Below, in pieces: positions 1 to 7,922 of a DNA stretch of 41,224 nt (positions are counted from its first letter, which is position 1; every line of letters starts with the position of its first letter). Under the pieces are notes generated by a model. The model saw nothing but the letters and a program-made list of their open reading frames with translations, ran no database searches and had not been told where the DNA came from. The position numbers and the translations under genes were made by a program. This DNA comes from an uncultured Spirochaetales bacterium (GTDB lineage Bacteria > Spirochaetota > Spirochaetia > Sphaerochaetales > Sphaerochaetaceae). The stretch is taken from NCBI GenBank assembly GCA_949293335.1, contig CASFDA010000025.1, positions 1 through 41,224 on the forward strand. Reading direction: 5' to 3'.

Positions 1-466
1 CTTCATCCCTGTAGCAGATCCAGTGGGTGTTCCCATACTGATTAAGATCTATTGCGTTGTATCCGCTCCTGAACTTCAGCTTCCCGTTCTTCTTTCCTGT
101 CTTCTTGCGCTTTTCTGCAAGGGAAGCCATATCCTGCTTGATGGAGGAATATACCGACTGGATGAATTTGGCAGGCATCGTGAGCTGGCGGACAACAGCA
201 TTGCCGTCCTTATCAAGGGATGTGATCTCCCTTGTCTTCGTATTGAATGTCCTGAAGGCATCAGTATCAAGCGAGATGAGGTAATTGCAGAGCCATCTGC
301 ACTCTGTGAAGTAGTGCCAGAACTTTTCTTGTTCAGCCTTATTGAGGCACTTCAGATTAAGCTTCAGCTCCACGCAGAACGGGCGCATCGAGGCATGGCG
401 GAGACGGGTTTCCTTTCCCTTCTCCTTTATCATATTGTTCTTTCCGATGCGCTCAGATTCATTCAT
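1..466 (-). CDS. TnpB-family (IS200/IS605 OrfB) protein, N-terminal fragment cut by window edge
   Basis: The minus-strand reading frame is open from an ATG at 466 to the window edge (155 codons, no stop), so the 3' part lies outside. The translation starts MNESERIGKNNMIKEKGK. It continues with a VELKLNLKCLNKAEQEKFWHYF-like stretch, a CRWLCNYLIS helix, then QSVYSSIKQDMASLAEKR and a KNGKLKFRSG segment. This order (beta strand, helices, basic 'K-x-K-F-R-S' turn) is what I recognise as the N-terminal half of TnpB/OrfB, the RNA-guided nuclease of IS200/IS605 elements and ancestor of Cas12. The RuvC residues and zinc finger would be beyond the edge, so activity cannot be judged. The start is uncertain: 466 has no clear SD, and the in-frame ATG at 433 has GGAAAG upstream. 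No TnpA is visible. Confidence 0.72.
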   Translation of the reverse strand, partial: MNESERIGKNNMIKEKGKETRLRHASMRPFCVELKLNLKCLNKAEQEKFWHYFTECRWLCNYLISLDTDAFRTFNTKTREITSLDKDGNAVVRQLTMPAKFIQSVYSSIKQDMASLAEKRKKTGKKNGKLKFRSGYNAIDLNQYGNTHWICYRDE

Positions 467-495
467 AATTTATTGTATCATATTCAATTATGTTA

Positions 496-537
496 GGCAA
501 TTCATCTCCACCCTGTAGAGGATGGAGTCTTCTTGCC
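496..537. repeat. Imperfect hairpin just upstream of the TnpB fragment
   Basis: Symmetric stem: GGCAA (496-500) pairs with TTGCC (533-537). After a 5x5 internal loop, CTCCA (506-510) pairs with TGGAG (523-527), then one mismatch and two more pairs close a 6-nt loop. It lies about 30 bp upstream of the TnpB start, where an IS200/IS605-type left end would carry a subterminal hairpin. Assignment to the element is inference. Confidence 0.35.
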
Positions 538-553
538 AATTTCGGGATAAAGA

Positions 554-577
554 AGGCATCGGACTGTGCCGATGCCT
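554..577. terminator. 9-bp hairpin, possible terminator downstream of pulA
   Basis: Perfect 9-bp inverted repeat AGGCATCGG / CCGATGCCT with a 6-nt loop. Read on the minus strand it is followed by TCTTTAT, a weak U-tract. It lies about 140 bp beyond the pulA stop codon, so it may end that transcript. No strong T-run is present, so the call is tentative. Confidence 0.4.
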
Positions 578-718
578 AAGCTAAAAGGAGGTTGAAAAAC
601 TGTTTTGCTCTGTCACTTATGTATAAGCAAGGTGCATGCCAACTATGAAAACAGCATTATTTTCAATGTTTTTCACAAAAATGAGTGAGAAAAATTTTCA
701 CACTGTAACGAATCTGCA

Positions 719-2626
719 TCATCTTCCGAGCATGATGACTTCTCTTCCATGGGAATAGACGACATTTTCGACTTCCATAGGATTGTCAGTCATGTCGGGA
801 TTTTCTCCATCCATGAGAATATACCACTTCCCGTCAACAGGAAGGCTGAAATATCCAGCTTCTCCTGTATAGATCAGTTTGATCGTCTTGTACCGTTCAT
901 GTTCCTTATTGTCGAGGGTTATGGTGACAGTCTTGTTCGATATGATCGTCGATGAGAGTATCCTGTCCTTTGCTTTCTCACTCTTGTCGAGAAGGCAAGG
1001 CATCTTCTTCCGCATCCGCATCAGACCTTTGTAATAATCTACCAGGACTTTGAATTCCTTTGTCCTCTGCCAGTCGAATTTGTTTATGAAAAGAGGAGAG
1101 TTGTATGAGTTCTTCACCCCAAGTTTAGTTCTGCCAGCCTCCTCTCCGGAGAGCATGAAGAGATTTCCCATCATTGTGAAGTAAAGTGCTGCCGCAAGCT
1201 TGTTTGCCCTTAATAGGTCAGGATCTTTCTTCAGAAAGCTTTCGTTCTCGCTGAGTGCTCCCACGAGTTTGTCCCAAAGTGTCCAGTCATCGTGGCTTGA
1301 TACATACAATATCGTCTGGCTTGGGGCTTTTGTCGCGAATCTCCAGTCCTCGATCGACCATCCTGATACAGAGTTTCTCCAAAGATGAGGTTCTACATTT
1401 CCTCCGCTTACGAATCCTTTTGCATGGAATTCGAATGTGCTTCCCTTGATCATGTCCCGGGTCGCGTCACAGAAGGCACCGATATTGGCACTTATATATT
1501 TCAGTGCGCCTTTATCGGCAGGGTATGCTCCTTCGGCAAAAGGAGTGAGTCCTGCCCCCCAGGGCTCTCCGTATATTAATTTCTCTCCTTCTCCATATAT
1601 GTTGTCGAGTTTCACCCTTATGTCTCCGATCAGGTTCGTGTCGAGCAATCCCATCAGATCAAATCTGAATCCGTCGATGTGGTATTCTCTTGCCCAGTAA
1701 AGGACAGATTCCACGATGTAGCGATGAACCATCGGTCGTTCTGATGCGATATCATTTCCGCATCCTGAACCGTTTGACGGGCTGCCATCTGCGTTCTGTC
1801 GGTAAAAATACCATGGTTCAGTCCTGAAAAGATACGAGTCAAGGTGGTATGTGTGGTTGTAGACAACGTCCATTATCACCCGAAGACCACTCTTGTGGAG
1901 AGCCATTATCATCTCTTTCAGTTCCCTTATCCGTACTTCGCCGTGCATCGGATCTGATGAGTAGGAGCCTTCAGGAACGTTGTAGTTAACAGGGTCATAT
2001 CCCCAGTTGAAGTCCATATCGTCCCCGAGTTCGTCGACTGAACCGTAGTCATATATAGGCATGAGTTGGACATGTGTTATTCCGAGATCACAGAGGTAAT
2101 CGAGTCCCGTCTTGAAGTTCTTGTCTGTTGTCAGTCTCGTTCCCCTTTCTGCAAGACCCAGATATTTTCCCCTCTTTTCTGGGCTTATTCCAGAAAACTC
2201 CTGAAAAGTGAAATCCTTTACATGTACTTCATAAATGATGTTTTCGACAGGCCTTTCTGGTGCTTTGTCTTCTTCCCAGCCTTCAGGATCTGTCCGCCTG
2301 AGGTCTAGTACCATGGATCTCTCACCATTTGCTCCAGCTGCTATGGCATATGGATCTGCTGTTATGTACTCCTCTCCACCTGTAACAATCAGGTAGTCAT
2401 AGTATATTCCATCAAGGTTTTTCTCGAAGGTTGTCTCGAAATGTCCGTCTGAGTGCTTCTCGAGTTTCCTCTCTTCGATGGCATCTGACCATAGCCCTTC
2501 ATCATATAACCTGATTGTCACTTCTTTCGCACTGGGTGCCCAAATGAAAAAGCTGGTCTTGCCGTTATCGAGGGAGAACCCCAATTTGCCTGAATAATAA
2601 GGGAATCGCTTGTAATCAAAACCCAT
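719..2626 (-). CDS. pulA: Type I pullulanase / alpha-1,6-glucan debranching enzyme (GH13)
   Basis: Hydrolyses alpha-1,6 branch points of glycogen, pullulan or limit dextrins; no signal peptide, so cytoplasmic. Counting from the upstream ATG at 2638, an N-terminal carbohydrate-binding-like beta domain (FFIWAPSAKEV, about 30-40) precedes the (beta/alpha)8 barrel. The barrel carries the type I pullulanase signature NWGYDP (211-216), DVVYNH (257-262), nucleophile D327 in GFRFDLM, acid/base E358 in YGEPW and D450 in SSHDD. Length (635 aa) is normal for short type I enzymes. The start at 2626 is preferred because GGAG sits 6 nt upstream of it; the ATG at 2638 contains that SD and has none of its own. 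A promoter and a palindrome lie upstream (2640-2713). It is transcribed alone, divergent from the ankyrin gene. With glgA elsewhere in the window it points to glycogen storage and turnover. Confidence 0.95.
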   Translation of the reverse strand: MGFDYKRFPYYSGKLGFSLDNGKTSFFIWAPSAKEVTIRLYDEGLWSDAIEERKLEKHSDGHFETTFEKNLDGIYYDYLIVTGGEEYITADPYAIAAGANGERSMVLDLRRTDPEGWEEDKAPERPVENIIYEVHVKDFTFQEFSGISPEKRGKYLGLAERGTRLTTDKNFKTGLDYLCDLGITHVQLMPIYDYGSVDELGDDMDFNWGYDPVNYNVPEGSYSSDPMHGEVRIRELKEMIMALHKSGLRVIMDVVYNHTYHLDSYLFRTEPWYFYRQNADGSPSNGSGCGNDIASERPMVHRYIVESVLYWAREYHIDGFRFDLMGLLDTNLIGDIRVKLDNIYGEGEKLIYGEPWGAGLTPFAEGAYPADKGALKYISANIGAFCDATRDMIKGSTFEFHAKGFVSGGNVEPHLWRNSVSGWSIEDWRFATKAPSQTILYVSSHDDWTLWDKLVGALSENESFLKKDPDLLRANKLAAALYFTMMGNLFMLSGEEAGRTKLGVKNSYNSPLFINKFDWQRTKEFKVLVDYYKGLMRMRKKMPCLLDKSEKAKDRILSSTIISNKTVTITLDNKEHERYKTIKLIYTGEAGYFSLPVDGKWYILMDGENPDMTDNPMEVENVVYSHGREVIMLGR

Positions 2627-2639
2627 CGTATTCTCCATA

Positions 2640-2655
2640 AGTCAGAATTCTGACT
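2640..2655. repeat. 16-bp perfect palindrome in the pulA leader
   Basis: AGTCAGAATTCTGACT is its own reverse complement. It lies between the predicted pulA transcription start and the SD. In RNA it can fold as a 6-bp stem with an AAUU loop; in DNA it could be an operator. A related GTCA...TGAC inverted repeat lies at the glgA promoter (33881-33897). Confidence 0.5.
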
Positions 2656-2684
2656 ACCTTTCTCTCCCAAAAGGCACGGGTGAA

Positions 2685-2713
2685 ATTTTAATATCCAAAG
2701 TGCACATTTGCAA
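2685..2713 (-). promoter_or_regulatory. Predicted sigma70-type promoter of pulA
   Basis: On the minus strand: TTGCAA (2713-2708), 17-nt spacer, TAAAAT (2690-2685). This leaves a leader of about 50 nt before the SD-led start at 2626. Confidence 0.6.
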
Positions 2714-2848
2714 TAGAATATTGGAGAAACTGCTCATTTCGTACATTATAACAGTTCTCTTTGCGGTTTTTTCCTTTCTTTCTTGTCAAATTCTTTAAGA
2801 AACCATTAGCTAACTAACTTGAAAATAAAGAGATAAAAGATGAAAAAA

Positions 2849-2900
2849 TTGCATATCAAAATGCAAAGATATTTACATTTTTTACGATAGCTAATAAATT
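2849..2900 (+). promoter_or_regulatory. Predicted promoter region of the ankyrin-repeat gene
   Basis: TTTACA (2872-2877), 17-nt spacer, TAAATT (2895-2900). An inverted repeat TTGCAT-N6-ATGCAA (2849-2866) lies just upstream of the -35 and could bind a regulator. The surrounding 2714-2848 is AT-rich and I see nothing else in it. Confidence 0.4.
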
Positions 2901-2926
2901 GACAGCAGGTGAGGAGGATTATCCAC

Positions 2927-3439
2927 ATGTCCAAGAATACAGAAACACTCAACAAGAAGCTTCTTCAGGCTGCAGTAAGCGCCACGAAAGCTCGTGATAT
3001 CAAAGACCTTATTGAAAAGGGTGCTGATGTCAACGCACATAATGAATGGGGTCTTACCCCTGTCATGCTGGCTGCACAGTACAACCACTCTGTTGCAGTT
3101 CTTAATGCTCTGATTGCAGCTGGTGCTGACATCCATGAGGCTGAGCCAAAGTATCGTTCTAATGCCCTTCATCTTGCAGCAAATTCAAGCAAGAACCCGA
3201 AGGTGATCGAGGCTCTTCTCGCTGCTGGAGCAAACATCGATGCAAGGAACTACCTTGGTGAGACTGCTCTCATCATGGCAGTGAATGGCAATCCGGAGAC
3301 AAAGATCACAACACAGCTCATCAAGAGCGGGGCAGATGTGAATGCCTGTGACTATCAGGGACATTCAGTTCTTGAGTATGCTCGCGTACAGAAGAAGACC
3401 TATGTTATCAATCTTCTCAAAGAGCATGGTGCATGCTGA
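2927..3439 (+). CDS. Ankyrin-repeat protein
   Basis: A 170-aa protein made almost entirely of ankyrin repeats. Repeat-consensus stretches can be seen in series: IEKGADVNAHNEWGLTPVML, LIAAGADIHE...NALHLAA, LLAAGANIDARNYLGETALI and LIKSGADVNACDYQGHSVLE. Each has the TALHLA-type turn and the GADVN-type loop. No signal peptide, membrane segment or catalytic domain is visible, so a cytoplasmic protein-binding scaffold is the most that can be said. The ATG at 2927 is chosen because GAGGAGG lies 9 nt upstream; an in-frame GTG at 2909 overlaps that SD. The gene is monocistronic, with its own promoter and a strong terminator at 3463. Bacterial ankyrin proteins of this size occur in free-living and host-associated species, so no effector role should be assumed. 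Confidence 0.9.
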   Translation: MSKNTETLNKKLLQAAVSATKARDIKDLIEKGADVNAHNEWGLTPVMLAAQYNHSVAVLNALIAAGADIHEAEPKYRSNALHLAANSSKNPKVIEALLAAGANIDARNYLGETALIMAVNGNPETKITTQLIKSGADVNACDYQGHSVLEYARVQKKTYVINLLKEHGAC

Positions 3440-3462
3440 GAAAAAGGCATAATTGATAAAAG

Positions 3463-3494
3463 TCCTTCCCTCAGAACAGGGAAGGATTTTTTTT
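3463..3494. terminator. Rho-independent terminator of the ankyrin gene
   Basis: 9-bp stem TCCTTCCCT / AGGGAAGGA with a 6-nt loop, followed by eight T residues on the plus strand. On the minus strand it is followed by CTTTTA, so it may also serve the convergent gene ending at 3531. Confidence 0.85.
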
Positions 3495-3530
3495 GTTAAT
3501 GATCACATCACCTGTGAATATTGGAGTGTT

Positions 3531-3890
3531 TCATTTTCCGAAATACTTGTCTGCGAATTGCGTTGTGTAGTGCTCTTCTATGACTTCGTTTCCCGTTACG
3601 GAGAATCGGAGGATCTTCCCATCCTTTCCCTTGTATTCTTTTCTCACTTTCTTGTAACCCATCTTCTTGGCGTGTTTGCTCATGACTGCCATAAGACGGA
3701 GCACCTTTTCTCTTCCGATGGTCATGCCCCTCTCCAAGTTCGGAATTCTTCCCATCATCCAGTCCTCAACTTTGCCTTTGTCGAGATATTTGAGATTTAT
3801 CAGGACTTCAAGGGGAGATGCAACTCCTGTTTCCTCGATTTCCCTTTCCATTTCTCCAATGACCTTCTCTTCAAGAATCTTGTCGTTCAT
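3531..3890 (-). CDS. Conserved hypothetical protein (119 aa)
   Basis: Starts MNDKILEEKVIGEMEREIEE and continues with LINLKYLDKGKVEDWMMGRI, a basic region (HAKKMGYKKVRKEYKGKD) and LRFSVTGNEVIEEHY. The combination 'KVEDWMMGRIP...LRFS.TGN..IEEHY' resembles a small conserved bacterial family of unknown function; I do not know its role. No membrane segment, signal peptide or catalytic motif is seen. The ATG at 3890 lies inside the end of the upstream oxidoreductase gene (20-nt overlap), so the two are probably co-transcribed and translationally coupled. An AGGA stretch about 11 nt upstream is a weak SD. The longer frame back to 3974 is just the shadow of the oxidoreductase. It converges on the ankyrin gene and may share its terminator. 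Confidence 0.75.
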   Translation of the reverse strand: MNDKILEEKVIGEMEREIEETGVASPLEVLINLKYLDKGKVEDWMMGRIPNLERGMTIGREKVLRLMAVMSKHAKKMGYKKVRKEYKGKDGKILRFSVTGNEVIEEHYTTQFADKYFGK

Positions 3891-5112
3891 GTTGAATTTT
3901 GTCCTGTATGTACTTGTCCATATGCTCAGCTGCTTTTTTTGCATAGCTGACAGCATCAACAACAGTCTTTGCACCGAGCACTACATCTCCTGCTGCAAAA
4001 ACTCCCTCTAGTGTTGTCTCCCCATCATCGTCTGTAAGTAGAAGACCGCTTGGAGCTGTCTTCAGCCCTTCTGTCGTATCGACGATCTTTGATTTAGGTC
4101 CCTGGGAGACCGCAATGATCGTACTGTCTGCAGGGAATAGTGTCTTCTCTTCTTTCTCTCCGATGATGTTGCCTTCTTCATCGAATATGTTCTCGACCAT
4201 GATAGGGCCTTGTTTTGTGATCTGAATCGGATGTTTTCCGAAGACGAGCTGGGCACCGTCGAGCTTTGCATATTCAAGTTCTTCTTCATTTGCGCTTGCC
4301 GCATGTCTGCGGGCAAAGAGTGTTACGTTTCTCACTCCCTTCCTCAGAAGTGTCCTCGCAACGTCTATTGCAGTGTTTCCCATTCCGATTATTGCAACTG
4401 TATCTCCAAGATCGTAGCTGTCTGGATTCTTCAGATAGTCAATAGCGAAATGTACGTTCCCGAGGCTTTCTCCGGGGATGCTTAGTTTCTTGGGTCTCCA
4501 GACTCCAGTTCCTATGAATATTGCTTTATAACCATCCCTGAGAAGATCACTTATGCCGAGTGCCCCGCCGATTGTTGTATTCGGCCTGATCATTATTCCT
4601 GTCCGCTTCAGTATATTCTCATATTTGTCCAATAGTGTCTTTGGCAGGCGGAAATCAGGGATTGCATAACGCATGATGCCACCGATTTTGTCATTTGCAT
4701 CGAATATTGTTACGCTATAGCCTTTCTTTGCCATTTCTATGGCTATCGTCATACCAGCAGGTCCTGCACCTATGACAGCAACCATCAGGCCATTCGGTTC
4801 TTTCTTGCTGATCTCCACTTGTTCGAGATAGCTTTCCGAAATATAGCTTTCTATGGAAGAGATATGTATTGCTTTTCCTTTCCTTCCCTGTACACAATGC
4901 CCTTCGCACTGTTTCTGATGATCGCAGATCATGGCACAGACAGCAGAAAGCGGGTTGTTCTCGAAGAGGAACTTTCCCGCTTCCTTCATCTTTCCTTCCC
5001 TGATCGATCGGATCATATCGGGTATTGGAGTTGAGACCGGACAGCCTTCTACACAAAGAGGCTTTTTACAAAGAAGACATCTTTCTGCTTCTGCAATTAC
5101 ATGTAGCGTCAT
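3871..5112 (-). CDS. FAD/Fe-S oxidoreductase of the glutamate synthase small-subunit (GltD) type
   Basis: A 413-aa protein with the GltD layout. The N-terminal Fe-S region has two cysteine groups (CLLCKKPLCVEGCP near residue 17 and CAMICDHQKQCEGHC near 60). An FAD-binding Rossmann motif follows (VIGAGPAGM, about 112-120), then an NAD(P)-binding motif (IIGMGNTAIDVA) and the C-terminal GVFAAGDVV FAD contact. The family transfers electrons between NAD(P)H and a partner through FAD and Fe-S centres. Partners differ (GltB, NfnA, PreA), and no large subunit lies in this window, so the physiological reaction is open. There is no SD before the ATG; instead TATCCT ends 7 nt upstream, a possible leaderless start. 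The downstream small gene overlaps it by 20 nt. Confidence 0.85.
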   Translation of the reverse strand: MTLHVIAEAERCLLCKKPLCVEGCPVSTPIPDMIRSIREGKMKEAGKFLFENNPLSAVCAMICDHQKQCEGHCVQGRKGKAIHISSIESYISESYLEQVEISKKEPNGLMVAVIGAGPAGMTIAIEMAKKGYSVTIFDANDKIGGIMRYAIPDFRLPKTLLDKYENILKRTGIMIRPNTTIGGALGISDLLRDGYKAIFIGTGVWRPKKLSIPGESLGNVHFAIDYLKNPDSYDLGDTVAIIGMGNTAIDVARTLLRKGVRNVTLFARRHAASANEEELEYAKLDGAQLVFGKHPIQITKQGPIMVENIFDEEGNIIGEKEEKTLFPADSTIIAVSQGPKSKIVDTTEGLKTAPSGLLLTDDDGETTLEGVFAAGDVVLGAKTVVDAVSYAKKAAEHMDKYIQDKIQHERQDS

Positions 5113-5159
5113 GTGGTAAAGGATAGCACAAAAACAGAAAAATGATCATTTGCCAATTA

Positions 5160-5191
5160 GTCTTCGATACATCGTGTGAGATATCGAAGAC
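5160..5191. repeat. 10-bp inverted repeat between proS and the oxidoreductase gene
   Basis: GTCTTCGATA (5160-5169) and TATCGAAGAC (5182-5191) are perfect complements around a 12-nt loop, just past the proS stop. There is no T-run on either side, so it is a 3'-end RNA hairpin or a protein site rather than a standard terminator. Confidence 0.5.
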
Positions 5192-5219
5192 GGATTGTCG
5201 TTAGCAAGGGGAGGGGAGA

Positions 5220-6971
5220 TCATCCCTCGAAAATATTGTCTTCTATCTTCTTTGTCTCTTTTTCGATCTCACGAAGTACTTCATCTGCGATATCTTCTAT
5301 TGCGTATGATGTCACTTCGCCAGTTCCCCTCAGCTTCACCTCTACCTTTCCTTCCTTCAGCCCTCTGTTCCCGATAGTGATCCTTATCGGCAAGCCGATG
5401 AGATCTGCATCGGCGAACTTGACTCCAGGAGATTCCTTCCTGTCATCATAGAGGACCTCGATTCCTCTCTCTATGAGTTTCTGGTAGATATCGTCTGCGA
5501 TCTGCTGATCCTTGACTAGCGACACGAGATGTACCTGATATGGAGCGACTGTGATTGGAAGAGAAAGTCCATTCTCGTCGTTGTACTCTTCTGCAAGACA
5601 TGCGAGGAGCCTGCCGACTCCGATGCCATAGCATCCCATCACAAGTGGCTTTTCCTTTCCGTCCTCATCCTGGAATGTCGCGCCCATTGCGTCACTGTAC
5701 CTTGTTCCGAGCTGGAAGATATTGCCGACCTCAACTCCTTTGGAAGATGTAAGTTCCTTTCCGCAGACGGGGCATTTGTAACCTGCTCTTGCAGAAGCAA
5801 TATCTGCGACGATGCCACCGGAGAAATCCCTGCCGTAGTTTGTGTTGAGATAGTGGTATCCTTCTTCGTTTGCTCCTGCGACAAGATTCGATGAGCCGGC
5901 GACGCTCTCATCAACCACCAGAACGAAATCGCCGTGTGCTCCGATTGCTGATGCGAATCCGGGAACCATGCCGTATTCCCTTATCTCTTCTTCGTGAGCT
6001 GGCCTTATTTCACTTGCCCTTGTGACATTGGAGAGCTTTGACTCCTCGACATCCATGTCTCCTCTTATGAAGGCCGCAATAAGCTTCTCTTCCTCTTCTT
6101 TTGTCTCTTCGTTGAAGAATGTGCCTACCATGAAGACAGCCTTGCATGTCTGCTCTTTGCTGATTGACAGGAAGGTGCATAGGTCATCAATCGTCTTTGC
6201 ATCAGGTGTCTTCACTTTTTCAAGAGGCTTCATCTCTTCTTTGACAAGTTCCTTCTTGAATCTGGCAACCTGTCTGTTTGCTGTATAGCCACACTCCGGG
6301 CAGATTATGATCGTGTCTTCGCCAATAGGGGAGAGATACATATATTCATGGGCGATCTTTCCTCCCATCATGCCAGAGTCAGATGCGACAACAATTACAG
6401 GAAGACCTGTTCTTGAGAAAATCCTGAAATATGCCTTGTAGTTGTCTTTGTATACTTTCTCAAGACCTTCCTGATCTCTGTCAAACGAGTAGGCATCCTT
6501 CATGGAGAATTCCCGGACTCTGATCAATCCCGCCCTTGGCCTTGGATCATCGCGGAATTTTGTTTGTATCTGATAGACAAGCAGGGGAAGCTTCTTGTAA
6601 GAGTCAATTATTCCCCTCGCAAGGGCCGTCACAGCTTCTTCATGTGTCATGGCAAGGACCATATCCCTGTTCATCCTGTCCTTGAACCTTGCCATCTCCT
6701 TGTCGATGGAGTAGTACCTTCCAGTCTCTTTCCAGATGTCTGCAGGGTTTACGACCGGCATTTCGATCTCCTCACCCCCGATTCGCTCCATCTCTTCCCT
6801 GAGTATCTTCTTGATCTTCTCAGAACTTCTCTTCCCAAAGGGAAGGAGTGAGAAGATTCCAGTTCCAAGCTGGCTTATGAAGCCTGCTCTCAACAGATAT
6901 TCGTAACCTTTGCTATCTGCTCCGGAAGGGGCTTCCCTCAGCGTACGCAGAAACATATGTGACATTCTCAT
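5220..6971 (-). CDS. proS: Prolyl-tRNA synthetase (bacterial type)
   Basis: Charges tRNA-Pro with proline in the cytoplasm. The 583-aa sequence has class II features: a GYEYLLRAGFI start, MTHEEAVT and FRDDPRPRAGLIRVREFSMKDAYSFD (motif 2). In the middle is the YbaK-like editing insertion (roughly 220-400, with CPECGYTANRQ before and CPVCGKE after it). GCYGIGVGRLLA (motif 3) and the anticodon-binding domain (DDRKESPGVKFADADLIG) follow. This is the long, ProRS1/E. coli-like form able to clear mischarged alanine. The ATG at 6971 is chosen because GGAG lies 9 nt upstream; the frame extends to a TTG at 6986 that is part of that SD. A good promoter is at 6996-7024. Confidence 0.97.
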   Translation of the reverse strand: MRMSHMFLRTLREAPSGADSKGYEYLLRAGFISQLGTGIFSLLPFGKRSSEKIKKILREEMERIGGEEIEMPVVNPADIWKETGRYYSIDKEMARFKDRMNRDMVLAMTHEEAVTALARGIIDSYKKLPLLVYQIQTKFRDDPRPRAGLIRVREFSMKDAYSFDRDQEGLEKVYKDNYKAYFRIFSRTGLPVIVVASDSGMMGGKIAHEYMYLSPIGEDTIIICPECGYTANRQVARFKKELVKEEMKPLEKVKTPDAKTIDDLCTFLSISKEQTCKAVFMVGTFFNEETKEEEEKLIAAFIRGDMDVEESKLSNVTRASEIRPAHEEEIREYGMVPGFASAIGAHGDFVLVVDESVAGSSNLVAGANEEGYHYLNTNYGRDFSGGIVADIASARAGYKCPVCGKELTSSKGVEVGNIFQLGTRYSDAMGATFQDEDGKEKPLVMGCYGIGVGRLLACLAEEYNDENGLSLPITVAPYQVHLVSLVKDQQIADDIYQKLIERGIEVLYDDRKESPGVKFADADLIGLPIRITIGNRGLKEGKVEVKLRGTGEVTSYAIEDIADEVLREIEKETKKIEDNIFEG

Positions 6972-6995
6972 GGTATCTTTCTCCAAACGGTGATG

Positions 6996-7024
6996 ATTAT
7001 ATTTGAAAGGATGGGCTAGGACAA
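6996..7024 (-). promoter_or_regulatory. Predicted promoter of proS
   Basis: Minus strand TTGTCC (7024-7019), 17-nt spacer, perfect TATAAT (7001-6996), followed by an SD-led start at 6971. It lies directly after the stop codon of the 168-aa hypothetical, so proS can be transcribed independently of upstream genes. Confidence 0.65.
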
Positions 7025-7028
7025 CGAC

Positions 7029-7535
7029 CTAACTTTTTCTCTTTTCCCTCGCAAATAGACTTTTCTCCTTTTTCCCGTCCTCATCCAGAAGTATGCGCTT
7101 CAGGACCGTCTCTTCCTTTCCGTCATATGAAAGGTGCATGTAGTCCAGAAAGAGTTTCTCGAAACGGTATATGAGTATGTATTGAGTAGAAGGGATAAGA
7201 CTGAATGCAAGAGTGAGGATGGAATTGTTCTCAATATGGAATGCCCTCGCTTTCTCCTTGATATCCCTACCGAGATAATTCTTGGACCAGAATACGGAAA
7301 GCAGAATCTCATCTTTTCTGTCCCAGATAAGTATGTCCGAACCTTTGACAAGGATGTCTGCGTGATAAGGTTTTTCAAGGACTTTCTCGAAAGAGATTGC
7401 AAGCCTGTTTGATATGCTTTCTTTCCTGTAGCGGTCAAGAGCGAAGAGGTCTTCATCTTCTTTCAGCGTCTTGAAGAGAGCTTCCTTGAAAAGGCTGTAG
7501 AGTTCTATGCTCTCAGTTGACTTCGAGTATCTCAT
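7029..7535 (-). CDS. Hypothetical protein (168 aa)
   Basis: I do not recognise this protein. It is charged and soluble-looking, with no signal peptide or membrane segment. The central part alternates predicted beta strands and acidic/basic residues (VKGSDILIWDRKDEILLSVFWS), which is vaguely like a nuclease-fold core, but no complete PD-(D/E)XK motif is present and I do not claim one. A hydrophobic strand pair (ILTLAFSLIPSTQYILIYRF) and a basic C-terminus (KKEKSLFAREKRKS) follow. The ATG overlaps the stop of the OsmC-family gene as ATGA (7532-7535), so the two are translationally coupled and probably co-transcribed. proS follows from its own promoter. Confidence 0.7.
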   Translation of the reverse strand: MRYSKSTESIELYSLFKEALFKTLKEDEDLFALDRYRKESISNRLAISFEKVLEKPYHADILVKGSDILIWDRKDEILLSVFWSKNYLGRDIKEKARAFHIENNSILTLAFSLIPSTQYILIYRFEKLFLDYMHLSYDGKEETVLKRILLDEDGKKEKSLFAREKRKS

Positions 7536-7906
7536 CCGAAACTTACCTCAAGATGCATTTTGGAGACATGTGATATAGTCTGCCAGATCGAGCAGCATTC
7601 AGCTGCTTTCTCCAGATATTTCTGTAGATCTTTTTCAGAGCTGACATCTGTCGCCTTCACTTTTACCCAAGTATCTTTCAGAGTAGTAGGTATATCTGTT
7701 CTTTTTTCCCCTTCTACCACCACTTCGAGCTTCCCGATCTTCAGTTCTTCGGGCTTCAGTGAATTGAACGTGGAGATGAAACAGCCTGCGAGTGCACCGA
7801 GAAGATATTCGTATGGTCCTGTTGCATCAGTGTAGTCAAACTCCCTTCCAAGGGAGTTCTCGAAATATTTTCTTTCATCAGAGAAATAGGCGGTAATTCT
7901 TCTCAT
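7532..7906 (-). CDS. OsmC/Ohr-family protein
   Basis: A 124-aa protein with the OsmC fold signature: an N-terminal beta region, then GPYEYLLGALAGCFIST with C42, and the second conserved cysteine in AAECCSIWQTIS (C104/C105). This family reduces organic hydroperoxides through a cysteine pair. Many OsmC-like members (YhfA type) have no proven substrate, so only the family is assigned. The start has no SD. A perfect TATAAT (7919-7914) with an upstream TGT (extended -10) ends 7 nt before the ATG, suggesting a leaderless transcript starting at the end of the preceding flavoprotein gene. It overlaps the downstream 168-aa gene by 4 nt. Confidence 0.85.
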   Translation of the reverse strand: MRRITAYFSDERKYFENSLGREFDYTDATGPYEYLLGALAGCFISTFNSLKPEELKIGKLEVVVEGEKRTDIPTTLKDTWVKVKATDVSSEKDLQKYLEKAAECCSIWQTISHVSKMHLEVSFG

Positions 7907-7913
7907 ATGTTCG

Positions 7914-7922
7914 ATTATAACA
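7914..7922 (-). promoter_or_regulatory. Extended -10 promoter for the OsmC-family gene
   Basis: TGT-TATAAT on the minus strand overlaps the last codons of the flavoprotein gene. It ends 7 nt before the ATG at 7906, and no good -35 is seen at 17 nt, as expected for an extended -10 promoter. Confidence 0.55.

Noticed and set aside
3891-3974. Longer N-terminus for the 119-aa hypothetical
   Set aside because: The extension is another frame of the oxidoreductase gene's 3' end, and the ATG at 3890 gives a family-like N-terminus.
7029-7535. PD-(D/E)XK nuclease call for the 168-aa hypothetical
   Set aside because: Only a loose acidic/strand pattern is present; the full catalytic motif is not there.
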